A DNA stretch of 23,877 nucleotides from Scybalocola_A sp900557175. GTDB lineage: Bacteria > Bacillota > Clostridia > Lachnospirales > Lachnospiraceae. A program made the translations under genes and the position numbers. The stretch is taken from the NCBI GenBank assembly GCA_937890745.1, contig CALADH010000040.1, forward strand, positions 1 through 23,877. Reading direction: 5' to 3'. The notes beneath the pieces are model-generated. The model did no database searches. It was not told the origin of the DNA and saw only the letters and a list, made by a program, of their open reading frames with translations. Of the stretch, positions 6,277-15,212 are shown one piece after another; position 1 is the stretch's first letter, and each line of letters starts with the position of its first letter.

Positions 6277-8391
6277 CTATTCTGTTTTCAGAAAACGAAA
6301 ATCCTCAGGAAGCAGCTTAAACATACTTGCTTCCTCATACCGGTTTTCAAGTACGGTCATAAAAAGATTTTTAGAATTTCTGTTTTCAACATTTGTAATT
6401 GCCACATCAACAATGCTCATGACATCTTCATAATTGATAACCTTATTTTCCTTAAGGCACTGTCCGAAATAATCTCTTAAAATAAGAGCTACCTCAGGAT
6501 CCATCTCATACTTTTTCTGTTCAATATAGCCTTTTGCCAGCGTCACCAATTCCATCTCATTGTATTTTGAAACATTAATGACATTGAGAAACTTCGAGCG
6601 CAGTGACTGGTGCTTTTTCCAAAACGCCATCATTTCATCATGGAAGCTTTCAAGAACAATCGCCGTCTTCTGATTTTCCTTATTAACCTCCCACTCGATA
6701 ATAGACACTGACTTATCTGAAAGTAAGTCTGCCTTTTCGATAATAAGACAGCCTCCCTGAAGTTTATCAAAAATCACCGAAAAATCCCTCTCATTTAAGT
6801 CTTGTGCGCTGGCACGGACAATCTTGCTCTTATCACACAAGCCATATGTGTTCAATGCTTTTGCAATACCAAGGGCAATCTGTGATTTTAAAGACTTATC
6901 TGTACTCAATACAACAAAGTTAATATCATAGGAAGCAAGAATATCAAACTTCTCTGCTGTCGTCTCCTCAAACTTTGTAAATGTTTTGCTGAGCTGTTCT
7001 TTGACATAATCAATATTCGGCACAGTTGAAAGCACATTACTCTCTGTTTTTGAACCATTTTCAAAAAGATTTGCAATAAAATCCTTATCCTCTGCTGTCC
7101 AAACCCGTTCCTCGACAATGTCATCATCATCCATCAAAAGTCCGTCGGCTTCATCTTCATCATCATCCAAAACTTCCTCGACAAAATCATCATCATCATC
7201 ATCCAAAGCTTCCTCGACAAAATCATCGTCTTCATCGTCCAAAACTTCCTCGACAAAATCATCATCGTCGTCATCGTCTAAAGCTTCTTCGACAAAATCA
7301 TCGTCGTCATCATCCAAAGCTTTCTCAAATAGTGCCGCCGCCTCATCAAAGTCCTCATCATCCAAAGCTTCTTCAACCAAATCAGCTTCAAACATCGCCG
7401 CAGCTTCACTGTTTAAAACTTCGTCATCAAAATCATCATCATCGTCCAAAGAAGATTCCTGAAGACTTTCATCATCTATATTGCCGTATTTTTCAAATAT
7501 TTCATCATCCTCAGACTTTACGTCTTTAGATTTCCAAAAATCGGCACGCGTGTCACCGGAAGATAAAGCTTTAAAAAACGCATCTTTGTCACTGCCCAAA
7601 GACTGGGCATCGATCGCCTCCGAAATTTCTTCCCGCGCCCTGTCCTGCGCCTTTTTCTTTGCTTCCTCCTCACGAATGGCTTTTTCAACCATATCAATAT
7701 CAAAGCCGCCGTAGTCACCGCTGTGACCGTCAATTGCTTCCGGCACTTTTTCAAAACCCGTCTTTTCAAATTGCCTCTCGGCAATAAGATAATCCGGCAG
7801 CTTTTCTCCGGTAATCCGGCACTTTAACTCAATAGCCTTATTCACATATTCGCCGTTACCAAACCAAAGCGCAATTTCATCACATTCATGAAGGCACTTT
7901 TCGTCCTCGCCGGCCTCGTGGTAAAGCTTTGCAAGCTCATAAGCCCATTCTTCAATATACTCATAATCCTTCAGACGTTCAAGTGTATTAATAAGCACTG
8001 ACTTGCGCTCCCCTTTTGCTCTGTCAAGCCGGTAGCGCAAAATATACCTATGCAAATCTCTCGATGCAACCGCAATAAATTCCTTATAATAATACTCTGC
8101 TTCCGGATAGTCGCCCATCTCGATATAAAGACTCGTCAGCAGGCTCAGTATTCTTCTGTTTTTCGGCGACTTTGCATACGCCTTTAAAAATACACTCTCT
8201 GCATCCTCATACATCTTTTCACGCATATATACTTCACCGATCAGACAAAGGCCCGGCGCTGCTTTAATACGGTTGACATCCATTTGGGCAATAACCTCTG
8301 ATGCCTTATCAAACCGGCCGTCAAGGACATAGGCTTTTACCTGCTTCAACAGGTCATTTTCAGCAACTTTATCTACTCGCTTTTCCATCAT
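6277..8391 (-). CDS. TPR protein with acidic repeats and a degenerate AAA+ domain
   Basis: A 704-residue cytoplasmic protein in three parts. Residues about 10-195 are TPR-like helical repeats (for example DAESVFLKAYAKSPKNRRIL). Residues about 315-425 are a low-complexity acidic linker with four tandem units of the form ALDDDDDDFVEE. Residues about 455-700 resemble a SpoVK/CbbX-like AAA+ module in layout: a beta strand followed by STDKSLKSQIALGIAKAL where the P-loop should be, GGCLIIEKADLL where Walker B should be, and LRSKF at the place of the arginine-finger SRF. The P-loop glycines and the Walker B acidic pair are missing, so it probably does not hydrolyse ATP. I do not know its role; a scaffold or adaptor is likely. 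It has its own promoter and terminator, so it is monocistronic. The start may be either of the two adjacent methionines; AGGAG lies four or seven bases upstream. Confidence 0.8.
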   Translation of the reverse strand: MMEKRVDKVAENDLLKQVKAYVLDGRFDKASEVIAQMDVNRIKAAPGLCLIGEVYMREKMYEDAESVFLKAYAKSPKNRRILSLLTSLYIEMGDYPEAEYYYKEFIAVASRDLHRYILRYRLDRAKGERKSVLINTLERLKDYEYIEEWAYELAKLYHEAGEDEKCLHECDEIALWFGNGEYVNKAIELKCRITGEKLPDYLIAERQFEKTGFEKVPEAIDGHSGDYGGFDIDMVEKAIREEEAKKKAQDRAREEISEAIDAQSLGSDKDAFFKALSSGDTRADFWKSKDVKSEDDEIFEKYGNIDDESLQESSLDDDDDFDDEVLNSEAAAMFEADLVEEALDDEDFDEAAALFEKALDDDDDDFVEEALDDDDDDDFVEEVLDDEDDDFVEEALDDDDDDFVEEVLDDDEDEADGLLMDDDDIVEERVWTAEDKDFIANLFENGSKTESNVLSTVPNIDYVKEQLSKTFTKFEETTAEKFDILASYDINFVVLSTDKSLKSQIALGIAKALNTYGLCDKSKIVRASAQDLNERDFSVIFDKLQGGCLIIEKADLLSDKSVSIIEWEVNKENQKTAIVLESFHDEMMAFWKKHQSLRSKFLNVINVSKYNEMELVTLAKGYIEQKKYEMDPEVALILRDYFGQCLKENKVINYEDVMSIVDVAITNVENRNSKNLFMTVLENRYEEASMFKLLPEDFRFLKTE
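7174..7320 (-). repeat. In-frame tandem acidic repeat, four units of 12-13 codons
   Basis: Four consecutive copies of a 36-39 base unit encode ALDDDDDDFVEE, ALDDDDDDDFVEE, VLDDEDDDFVEE and ALDDDDDDFVEE (residues 358-406 of the TPR protein). Diverged aspartate-rich copies flank them on both sides. Nested GAT/GAC runs make the tract prone to slippage, and unit length changes only in whole codons. Confidence 0.9.
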
Positions 8392-8443
8392 TCTACTCCT
8401 TTATGAAATGCATACTGCATATACACATAGATACTCAGTGAAT

Positions 8444-8472
8444 AGTTTACCACAACTCTATTTTTCTGACAA
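8444..8472 (-). promoter_or_regulatory. Probable promoter of the TPR/AAA-like gene
   Basis: On the minus strand TTGTCA (8467-8472), a 17-base spacer and TAAACT (8444-8449) lie 53 bases before the start codon. The -35 box matches five of six bases, the -10 four of six. Confidence 0.5.
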
Positions 8473-8512
8473 CCGAAACACCTAAAAAGTCTCTTAAGAA
8501 CATCTGTCTTTT

Positions 8513-9979
8513 TCAGAAATTTTTCATAACATATGCCCTTTCATCCATCGGATAACGGACGCCGCAGATTTCCTGATAATCCTCATGCCCCTTTCCTGCC
8601 AGTATCACAATATCGTCCCGACCGCCCTCATTCATACAATAATCAATCGCCTGCCACCGATTTTCAATCATTACATAATCACCGCCGGACGCTATCACAC
8701 CTTTTTCAATCTCCGCAATAATATTTTCGGGCGGCTCATCTCTTGGATTATCTGATGTAATCACCGTTAAATCCGCCAAAAGTCCGCTCACCTTTCCCAT
8801 CTGAAAACGCCGCTCGCCTGAACGGTTTCCGCCGCAGCCAAACATACAGATGATACGCCCCTTACAAAGCGGACGCACAGCTTTCAAAAGACTTTCAAGC
8901 GCTGCCGCATTGTGGGCATAATCAATCATCACCTTCACCGGACGCCTGACAGGCACAAGTTCCATCCGCCCGCGCACAAAAGCCTTTGACAGACCTTCTG
9001 CAATCGCCCTATCTTCAATTTTAAGACAGACTGCCGCTGAGGCCGCCATCAGCGCATTCTTGCAGTTATATTTTCCCGGCATTCCCGGCTTGATAAAAAG
9101 CTTCTGTCTGTCTTTTGCAAAAAATTCAAAGCCCCCCGGCACTTGTCTGCCGCGAAATAAAATTTTTTTCGGCGAAAGCCACACATCACTTTTACTGCCA
9201 TCTTCATAAAGACAGCCCCCGATGCGCCCCCTGTAGCAGGCAAGCGCCTGCCCCGATAAAGTGTCTGCACCATTGACAAGACCAATGCTGCACTGGTTGA
9301 ATAAAAGACTTTTGTAAAACATATATTCTTCCATATCGGCATGTTCATTCTTTCCAATATGATCTTTTGAAATATTTGTCATTATTCCGACATCAAAATA
9401 GAGCCCCGCTGTCCGGCTCTGTTTAAGCCCCTGGGAAGATACCTCCATGACAGCGTGACTCACATTATTTTTTACCATCTCAGCCAGCGCCCTGTAAATG
9501 GCAATGGCGTCCGGCGTCGTATTTTTTGTTTTTTCCGAATGTTCTCCGTCAAAAATTTCAATTGTACCGATAAGACCTGTTTTTATACATGCCGACTCCA
9601 AAATGGATTTAAGCATATAAGCAGTTGTTGTCTTTCCCTTTGTCCCCGTAATCCCGACAAGCGTCAGATGCCGGTCTGGATATCCATAAAAAGCCGCGGC
9701 CATCTTTGCCTTCGCAAGTCTTGTATCCGGCGTCTGCACAAGCGCAGCCCCATATGCTTTATCAAAAACTAACGGACAATCCGCCACAATCGCCGCCGCA
9801 CCCCGGCAAAGTGCCTCATGAACCTTTTCATGGCCGTCGCTTTTACTGCCACGGATGCATATAAAAACATCGCCCGGACGCACCTGTCTTGAATCGTCAC
9901 AAAGTCCCATAATTTCTGTATATAAACTGCCCTCAAGCAAAAACCACAAAAAACCGTCAAGCAACTGAACAAGCCGCAT
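8513..9979 (-). CDS. murE: UDP-N-acetylmuramoyl-tripeptide synthetase (MurE), meso-DAP type
   Basis: A 488-residue Mur ligase that adds the third amino acid to UDP-MurNAc-L-Ala-D-Glu in peptidoglycan precursor synthesis. The N-terminal UDP-binding part reads MRLVQLLDGF then CDDSRQVRPGDVFICI; the central ATPase has the P-loop GITGTKGKTTT at about 109-119 and the TKNTTPD segment; the C-terminal domain has DNPRDEPP at 410-417 and AGKGHE. DNPR is the signature for meso-diaminopimelate rather than lysine. The frame also opens at a GTG at 9994, but the start at 9979 aligns with the usual MKLSELL beginning of MurE and is preferred. It is not in a division/cell-wall cluster and may be a second copy. 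A gap of 102 bases separates it from jetC. Confidence 0.9.
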   Translation of the reverse strand: MRLVQLLDGFLWFLLEGSLYTEIMGLCDDSRQVRPGDVFICIRGSKSDGHEKVHEALCRGAAAIVADCPLVFDKAYGAALVQTPDTRLAKAKMAAAFYGYPDRHLTLVGITGTKGKTTTAYMLKSILESACIKTGLIGTIEIFDGEHSEKTKNTTPDAIAIYRALAEMVKNNVSHAVMEVSSQGLKQSRTAGLYFDVGIMTNISKDHIGKNEHADMEEYMFYKSLLFNQCSIGLVNGADTLSGQALACYRGRIGGCLYEDGSKSDVWLSPKKILFRGRQVPGGFEFFAKDRQKLFIKPGMPGKYNCKNALMAASAAVCLKIEDRAIAEGLSKAFVRGRMELVPVRRPVKVMIDYAHNAAALESLLKAVRPLCKGRIICMFGCGGNRSGERRFQMGKVSGLLADLTVITSDNPRDEPPENIIAEIEKGVIASGGDYVMIENRWQAIDYCMNEGGRDDIVILAGKGHEDYQEICGVRYPMDERAYVMKNF

Positions 9980-10046
9980 AAAACCACTTCGCACACCCTT
10001 TTCCTACATCATATGCACGACTCCAAACAAAAGTGCCGGGGCAGTT

Positions 10047-10075
10047 TATGTATGATATGCATTTGCACAATTCAA
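10047..10075 (-). promoter_or_regulatory. murE: Weak candidate promoter for murE
   Basis: TTGAAT (10070-10075), a 17-base spacer and TACATA (10047-10052) can be read on the minus strand in the gap between jetC and murE. Each box matches the consensus at four of six positions. Without it murE would depend on read-through from the jet operon; no terminator is visible in the gap. Confidence 0.3.
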
Positions 10076-10081
10076 AATCAT

Positions 10082-13000
10082 TTACACAAAATCAAAAACC
10101 TCCTGCTCGAACTCTATACGGCGGTATTCCACATTTTCCGCCGCGATGTTTGAGTAGTAGTCTACGACAACAGTCTGCTGTCTGTTGCCGACAAGCTTCT
10201 GACCAAGTATGTAATTCACATCAAATTTTCCTGTAATTGCAGGCGTCGCACCGCGCGCCGGCACAATAAGCTGTACATTATTTTCACGAAGCAGGGCAAA
10301 AATCGGCTCCCATATGTAAATATCCTTCGCAGCGCCGAACGGATTATCAATAAATATAACCTTTTTAAGCGCAGCAGCGTCGGCTGCCTTTGAATTAAGC
10401 GCCGAAATATAATTAATGACAGCAATTAAAAACTGGATATAAATTCCCTGAGACTGACCTGTGCTTCCGACTGCCTCCTCATAACGAAGGAAACGGCTCT
10501 GCTCGCGGATGCGCTCACGCTTATAAAGACTTAGCCGTATACTATTCATATCCGAGACAATCACTGAAAACAGCTGCTTCCATGAAAGCTTTGTCCGGAT
10601 ATATTTAAGTCTCTCCTGCCCGTCCTTATAGCTGTCGGCAGCTTTTGCCACACTGTCCACATAATCAGACATCCTCTGGGCATAATATTCTTCCTTAACA
10701 TAAGGAATCTGCAGACGTATCATCTGAATCTGCTCTTTGTCGAGAGTGATTTTTGACATTTTCGGAAGACGTTCAAGCGCTGTCTTAATGTCCATACACC
10801 GCTGAATACACTGGCGGACAAAGTTTTCCTTTATTTTTACCATACTTTCAAGGCCGGTGAGAATCCTATCCTTTTCAAGCATAATAATGCGTATCGTTTC
10901 CTCAATGTGCGTTTGCATCTGTCCGGCTTCACTGTAGACAGACGGCAGCTTAATATGGCTTCGCACCTCAAATGCCAGCTCAGCGGCATGATACTGCGTC
11001 AGACTTTCGATCAGCTTATCTCTGCCCTTTTCAAATTCTGCCTTTTTGAAATCCTCTGTCTTTCTAAGCTGCTCGTACTTCAGACGAAGCTGCTCTGTCT
11101 TTTTTCTGAAATTCATATCCGGCATGTAACTCTCACCGGTTAGGCTCATATCTGCTCCGGCCATACGCGCAAGACGCTCGACCTCTTTTTTCATATCATC
11201 AAGATTTCGAAGCTGTACCATGAAAGTTTCTTTTTCTTTTTCAGCAGCCGCCGCCTTCTTCTTTAATTCCTCCAAAAGCCGCCCTGCTTCCTCAAAGAAA
11301 ATCTCATAATCACCGCCGTTTAAATCAACCTCTTTATAAACGCCATAACGTTCCTCAATCACCTGAATGGCATTTTCCACACGGCCCGTCAGCTTGTGTC
11401 TATTTGCAAGCCGGTCTGTGGCAATGGCTCTTGCAAGCTTCATCTCATCCGAAAGGCGTCCAGCCTCTGCCTTAAGATTTTCAAGTGCTGACATATCCGC
11501 CCGTGACAGCGCACAAGCCTCCTCCAATGCCTCAAGCTCATCAAAGCTTATGTTTCTCGCCTCAATGGCCGCCTTAAGGCGCTGTGATGTCCGCTCACAA
11601 TTTTCTAAAAGTCTGCGCTTATCCGTCAGCTCGCCGCTGCCTGCCTCACACGTCTGCTTTAAGCCCATAAACCGGACATGAACAGCTTCAAGGCGCGCTC
11701 TGTCAAAATCAGCCGCTGCCGCTGCCCTGCCGTCATCATAGGCTAAAAAGTCAGCATCCCACATATTTTGAAGCACTGCCAGTTCGTTTTTGATGCCCTT
11801 CATGTGCGCCTTTAAATCATCCATTTCATCGCGAAGGCGCTCTCCGTCAGCCTCATACGAACAGCGCTTGTCCAAAAGCGCACTGCGGCGTTTTTCACTT
11901 TCTGCCTGACGTCTTAAGACATCTTCAAATTCGGTGCGCAGACCGACCATCTGCCTTGAGACAGCGCATTGATGCTCCGCCTTTTTGACCTCACCGCGCA
12001 TGGCGGCTGTGGCCGCCCCGGCGGCCTGTATTTGCCGTTTTTCATTTTCAATATCCTCATAAAGCCCGCTTATTTTTTTACGGTTCTCTGCAATCTGACG
12101 ATCAATGGCATCTAAGTCTGAGAGCTGCCTGAGATAATCTTTCTCAAAATAACACGCAAAATAATGAATCTGCTCCAAATCAGCCATATAAGTTTCCTGC
12201 TGATCTAAAAGCCTTTCCACCGTCTTTTTCTCTTGTGCGAGCATATCTTCAATACGCTGTTTTTCCTTTAAAAGCGCTGCCTCATCTGTATACAGGCTAA
12301 GCTTATCCCCGGTAAAAAGAATACCGTCATCAAAAGCGGCGCCCTCGCCGTCTTTGACAACCTGCATATTCACAATGGGTACCGTAAAATCCGCAAAATA
12401 TTTTTGTAAAAAGTCTGAATTTTTTAAAAGGCTTCCAAAACCGTCCTTCACAATAACGGCATAAGGAAGAAACGGCAGGCGGCAAAGCACCTGCGCCCGC
12501 TCAGAAATTTCTGCATTTTTAAGGTAATCACCGCCGCTGATACATTGCACATGGTATGTCCGCCTTAAATCATCAATGACTTCCATAACTTCTTTCGCAG
12601 TGACCGAAGGATTATTTTCATTAAGCTGCGCCGCGTAAGCCGCAAACGATGCCTGACGTTTGCTGTGGACATAAATATCTTCCGCCGCTTTTTTATAACG
12701 CTCTGTAATGGCTGTTTTCAAATTTTCACTGCCTGAAACGCCGTAAACGGCCGAAAGGCGTTCCGCATCTTTTTTCTGACTTTCATAGCATCTGAAAAAT
12801 TCTTCAAGCTGAAGTTTTTTAGCCCCGGCAATTTTTTCATCAGCCTCTGTTTCACTTAAGCTTTTCTTATAAGCTTCAAGCTTCTTTTTAGCCTCATTTT
12901 CGGAAGCCTCGGCAGCCTCAAGCTTTTTGTGTGCTGCCGAGGACGCGGCCTCATAGCCTTTTAATTCCTCGTCAGTACCTTCCGCCAAAAGCACCTGAAG

Positions 13001-14500
13001 CTCGCCTCTTAAATCAGCCAGTGACTTTTGAAGCGCCTTTTTTTTGCGGGCTGCGCCGTCAATATCAAAATCAAGCACGGCCGTCTGACGATCTATTTCG
13101 TGAACAGCCCGCGCTGCCTCGTCTGCTTTTTTCTTTTTTTCCGAAAATTCCGCTTCAAGTCCTGACAACTTTTTTGAAAACAACTGCTGCCCTGCCTGAA
13201 TAAGCCCTTTCGCCTCACCGGCAAGCTGGCGCATTTCTTCCGTCACATGACTGTAATTTTTTGTACTGCCCTCAAGTGCCTCTTTAATAATGAGAATTTC
13301 CTTTTCATTCTCCTTATAATCTATATAATCATTGATGCTCTGCGCCTTTGAAAGCTCGTAGAGCTTCGCCGAATACGCCGTCTCAAGACGTTTAATATTC
13401 GCATCATCCTCGGCGCCGTCATTTTCCATCGTTTTTAAAAGTGCCCTGTTTTTCTGAACCTTTGCCGTATCAAGCCGCCTCTGTGTTTCTAAAAGCCGCT
13501 TATTTAAAAGCTCACCTTCTTTTTTAGACAAATCAAAGGCATTTTGCTTTGAATGTATGGCAAGCTGCATCGTATTTAATACTTTGACAAGTTCTTTTTT
13601 ATATGTATCTTCCTCGTCATAAAGCGCGCCAAGACTTTCGATCCTGCCGCCGAAGGTACGAAGCGCCTCAATCTGACCGTCATAATCACCGAGCGTCTCT
13701 TTCTTTTTAGACAACTCTAAAAGCTTATCTTTAATCCCAAGCAGCGTTTCTGCCATATCACTGTCATCACCGCCGGCCTTATGAATAAAGGCTTTTTGTA
13801 TGACCTCCTCAATCAGTAAATCTTCAATAACCCGGCGCGTCGTCCTGTAATTGGATTCAAAATAAGTACGCACATGGCCTTCCGTTTTATTAATACCCCG
13901 GATAATTTCCCACTGGCTTTCATAAAGACCATAGCGGCTTATAAAACGCTGATATTCACCTTTTCTGTCAAAAATCGAAATCTTAAGCTGATAATCGCTG
14001 TGGGCTAACTCCTTAAGATAACTTCGAAGCCCGGTATAGGTCATATGCTCATTGCCCGATGACAGCGGCAGATTAATAATATCGTTATCATTGTAGCCTC
14101 TGTAAAAAATCACATAATTAAAATAATCAATGGCCGCACTCGTTCCACGGCTGCCCTCCTTGCTGTCGTCTTCCTTCGCCTTGCGCGCACAAAAACCGGT
14201 CAGCATATATTTGTAGCCATCCTCGATGTCCGGCGCATCAAGTTTCCATTCGACAAGGGAATGAATCGATGTGCTGCCGTCGCCTGTTCTGAAAAGCTTT
14301 TCCACCGGCTGTTTCTCATCAAGCGTGCAATTTGGAATAAGATTTTGAAAAAGCAAAAGCATCAGCACACTTTTTCCGCCGCCATTTGCCAAATCATAAA
14401 GGGCATTTTTTCCGTCAAAGCGCATGGAAAAATCATCATAAAACTGTGTGCCGAAATTATATTTTACATTATTGACACGAATTCTGTTAATATGCGGCAT
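10082..14500 (-). CDS. jetC: JetC/MukB-like SMC-family ATPase
   Basis: A 1472-residue condensin ATPase, the motor of a Wadjet/MukBEF-like complex. The head starts with PHINRIRVNNVKYNFGTQFY and has the P-loop LANGGGKS (about 37-44). Long coiled-coil arms rich in E, K, A and L run to a globular hinge at about 615-740 (PFLPYAVIVKDGFGSLLKN region) and back. The C-terminal head has the signature-like GSTGQSQG (about 1345) and Walker B KVIFIDNPFG with D1385; the next residue is N, not the usual catalytic E. The frame is open to 14518, but GGGAGG at 14509-14514 is eight bases before the ATG at 14500, so that start is chosen. It overlaps the end of jetB by 14 bases. The family call from architecture is firm; the exact Wadjet type is not certain. 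Confidence 0.85.
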   Translation of the reverse strand: MPHINRIRVNNVKYNFGTQFYDDFSMRFDGKNALYDLANGGGKSVLMLLLFQNLIPNCTLDEKQPVEKLFRTGDGSTSIHSLVEWKLDAPDIEDGYKYMLTGFCARKAKEDDSKEGSRGTSAAIDYFNYVIFYRGYNDNDIINLPLSSGNEHMTYTGLRSYLKELAHSDYQLKISIFDRKGEYQRFISRYGLYESQWEIIRGINKTEGHVRTYFESNYRTTRRVIEDLLIEEVIQKAFIHKAGGDDSDMAETLLGIKDKLLELSKKKETLGDYDGQIEALRTFGGRIESLGALYDEEDTYKKELVKVLNTMQLAIHSKQNAFDLSKKEGELLNKRLLETQRRLDTAKVQKNRALLKTMENDGAEDDANIKRLETAYSAKLYELSKAQSINDYIDYKENEKEILIIKEALEGSTKNYSHVTEEMRQLAGEAKGLIQAGQQLFSKKLSGLEAEFSEKKKKADEAARAVHEIDRQTAVLDFDIDGAARKKKALQKSLADLRGELQVLLAEGTDEELKGYEAASSAAHKKLEAAEASENEAKKKLEAYKKSLSETEADEKIAGAKKLQLEEFFRCYESQKKDAERLSAVYGVSGSENLKTAITERYKKAAEDIYVHSKRQASFAAYAAQLNENNPSVTAKEVMEVIDDLRRTYHVQCISGGDYLKNAEISERAQVLCRLPFLPYAVIVKDGFGSLLKNSDFLQKYFADFTVPIVNMQVVKDGEGAAFDDGILFTGDKLSLYTDEAALLKEKQRIEDMLAQEKKTVERLLDQQETYMADLEQIHYFACYFEKDYLRQLSDLDAIDRQIAENRKKISGLYEDIENEKRQIQAAGAATAAMRGEVKKAEHQCAVSRQMVGLRTEFEDVLRRQAESEKRRSALLDKRCSYEADGERLRDEMDDLKAHMKGIKNELAVLQNMWDADFLAYDDGRAAAAADFDRARLEAVHVRFMGLKQTCEAGSGELTDKRRLLENCERTSQRLKAAIEARNISFDELEALEEACALSRADMSALENLKAEAGRLSDEMKLARAIATDRLANRHKLTGRVENAIQVIEERYGVYKEVDLNGGDYEIFFEEAGRLLEELKKKAAAAEKEKETFMVQLRNLDDMKKEVERLARMAGADMSLTGESYMPDMNFRKKTEQLRLKYEQLRKTEDFKKAEFEKGRDKLIESLTQYHAAELAFEVRSHIKLPSVYSEAGQMQTHIEETIRIIMLEKDRILTGLESMVKIKENFVRQCIQRCMDIKTALERLPKMSKITLDKEQIQMIRLQIPYVKEEYYAQRMSDYVDSVAKAADSYKDGQERLKYIRTKLSWKQLFSVIVSDMNSIRLSLYKRERIREQSRFLRYEEAVGSTGQSQGIYIQFLIAVINYISALNSKAADAAALKKVIFIDNPFGAAKDIYIWEPIFALLRENNVQLIVPARGATPAITGKFDVNYILGQKLVGNRQQTVVVDYYSNIAAENVEYRRIEFEQEVFDFV

Positions 14501-15212
14501 GTGTATCGCCTCCCTCATTTAAAATCTCATAAAGACGTCCCCGCGCCTCATCATAGTAATTCTGCACAAGCGCTCTGAAACGGTCAAGGGCATAATATTT
14601 CCCGCCGCTCTCAAAGAAAAGCTGCTGCTCCTGCAAAAAATTAAAAACAAGCTTAATCATACCAAGCTTGGAACCGCGGGCAGCCTTGAGACTTGCACCA
14701 TCATCGCCGCCGGCTGTTTCAGGAAGCTCACTCCAAAGCACCGCAATCGTTTTAAAGCTCTCATTTTCTGTATCTGACATAACTTCCAAAAGCGCTTCCC
14801 CGGACACCGCATGCAGTCCGTCCGTCACAGCCGCAATAAGCTCGTCGGCGCGCACATATTCCCGTACCGAAATGTCTGACGATGATTTGTAAAATAAAAG
14901 CATTGCTGTATAAATAATATAATAGGCCAGAAAAAGCTCCTTGTTCACTCTCAGACCAATCGCCTTTTTTAAATCTTCATTTGAAAAGCCGAAGGCTCTG
15001 TTATCCGGTCCCGCCGTCACATACAGCGCCTGCTTATATTCATAAAGCTTTAAATTAGACTTTTTTAAAAGCATATGTACAAGGTCATAAACAGCCGCAA
15101 TTCCCTCATAAGCCTCATACAAATCGACATTGACTGCGGCACTTATTTCCTCGCCCGTAATAAGCTTTGTATAAATTTCCACAGCTTTTTCTAAATTTCT
15201 GTTTTCCATCAT
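14487..15212 (-). CDS. jetB: JetB/MukE-like condensin subunit (DUF6063-like)
   Basis: A 241-residue protein, mainly helical, between jetA and jetC. In Wadjet and MukBEF complexes the gene in this place encodes a small winged-helix KITE subunit that binds the kleisin; size and position agree. The C-terminal part (KLGMIKLVFNFLQEQQLFFE through YALDRFRALVQNYYDEARGR) looks like a winged-helix segment. The start ATG overlaps the jetA stop by four bases (ATGA) and the end overlaps jetC by 14 bases, so the three are translationally coupled. I recall such proteins as DUF6063; the assignment rests mostly on gene order. Confidence 0.75.
   Translation of the reverse strand: MMENRNLEKAVEIYTKLITGEEISAAVNVDLYEAYEGIAAVYDLVHMLLKKSNLKLYEYKQALYVTAGPDNRAFGFSNEDLKKAIGLRVNKELFLAYYIIYTAMLLFYKSSSDISVREYVRADELIAAVTDGLHAVSGEALLEVMSDTENESFKTIAVLWSELPETAGGDDGASLKAARGSKLGMIKLVFNFLQEQQLFFESGGKYYALDRFRALVQNYYDEARGRLYEILNEGGDTHAAY

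Noticed and set aside
7130..7450. Regularly spaced repeats that look like a short CRISPR array
   Set aside because: The units are contiguous, codon-phased and translate to acidic protein repeats; there are no unique spacers and no cas genes.
7118..7462. + strand ORF rich in serine and lysine, opposite the acidic tract
   Set aside because: It is the antisense reading of the poly-Asp repeat (TCATCATCA gives Ser). It has no ribosome binding site, and the minus-strand gene there is clearly coding.
8473..8512. Possible terminator after murE
   Set aside because: Only a six-pair A/T-rich stem can be drawn around AAAAAG and CTTTTT; too weak to call.
9980..9994. GTG start for MurE at 9994
   Set aside because: An AGGA lies upstream, so it is possible, but the extra MRSGF does not fit the usual MurE N-terminus, which aligns from 9979.
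14501..14518. Upstream ATG for JetC at 14518
   Set aside because: The GGGAGG ribosome binding site lies within this extension and is correctly spaced for 14500.
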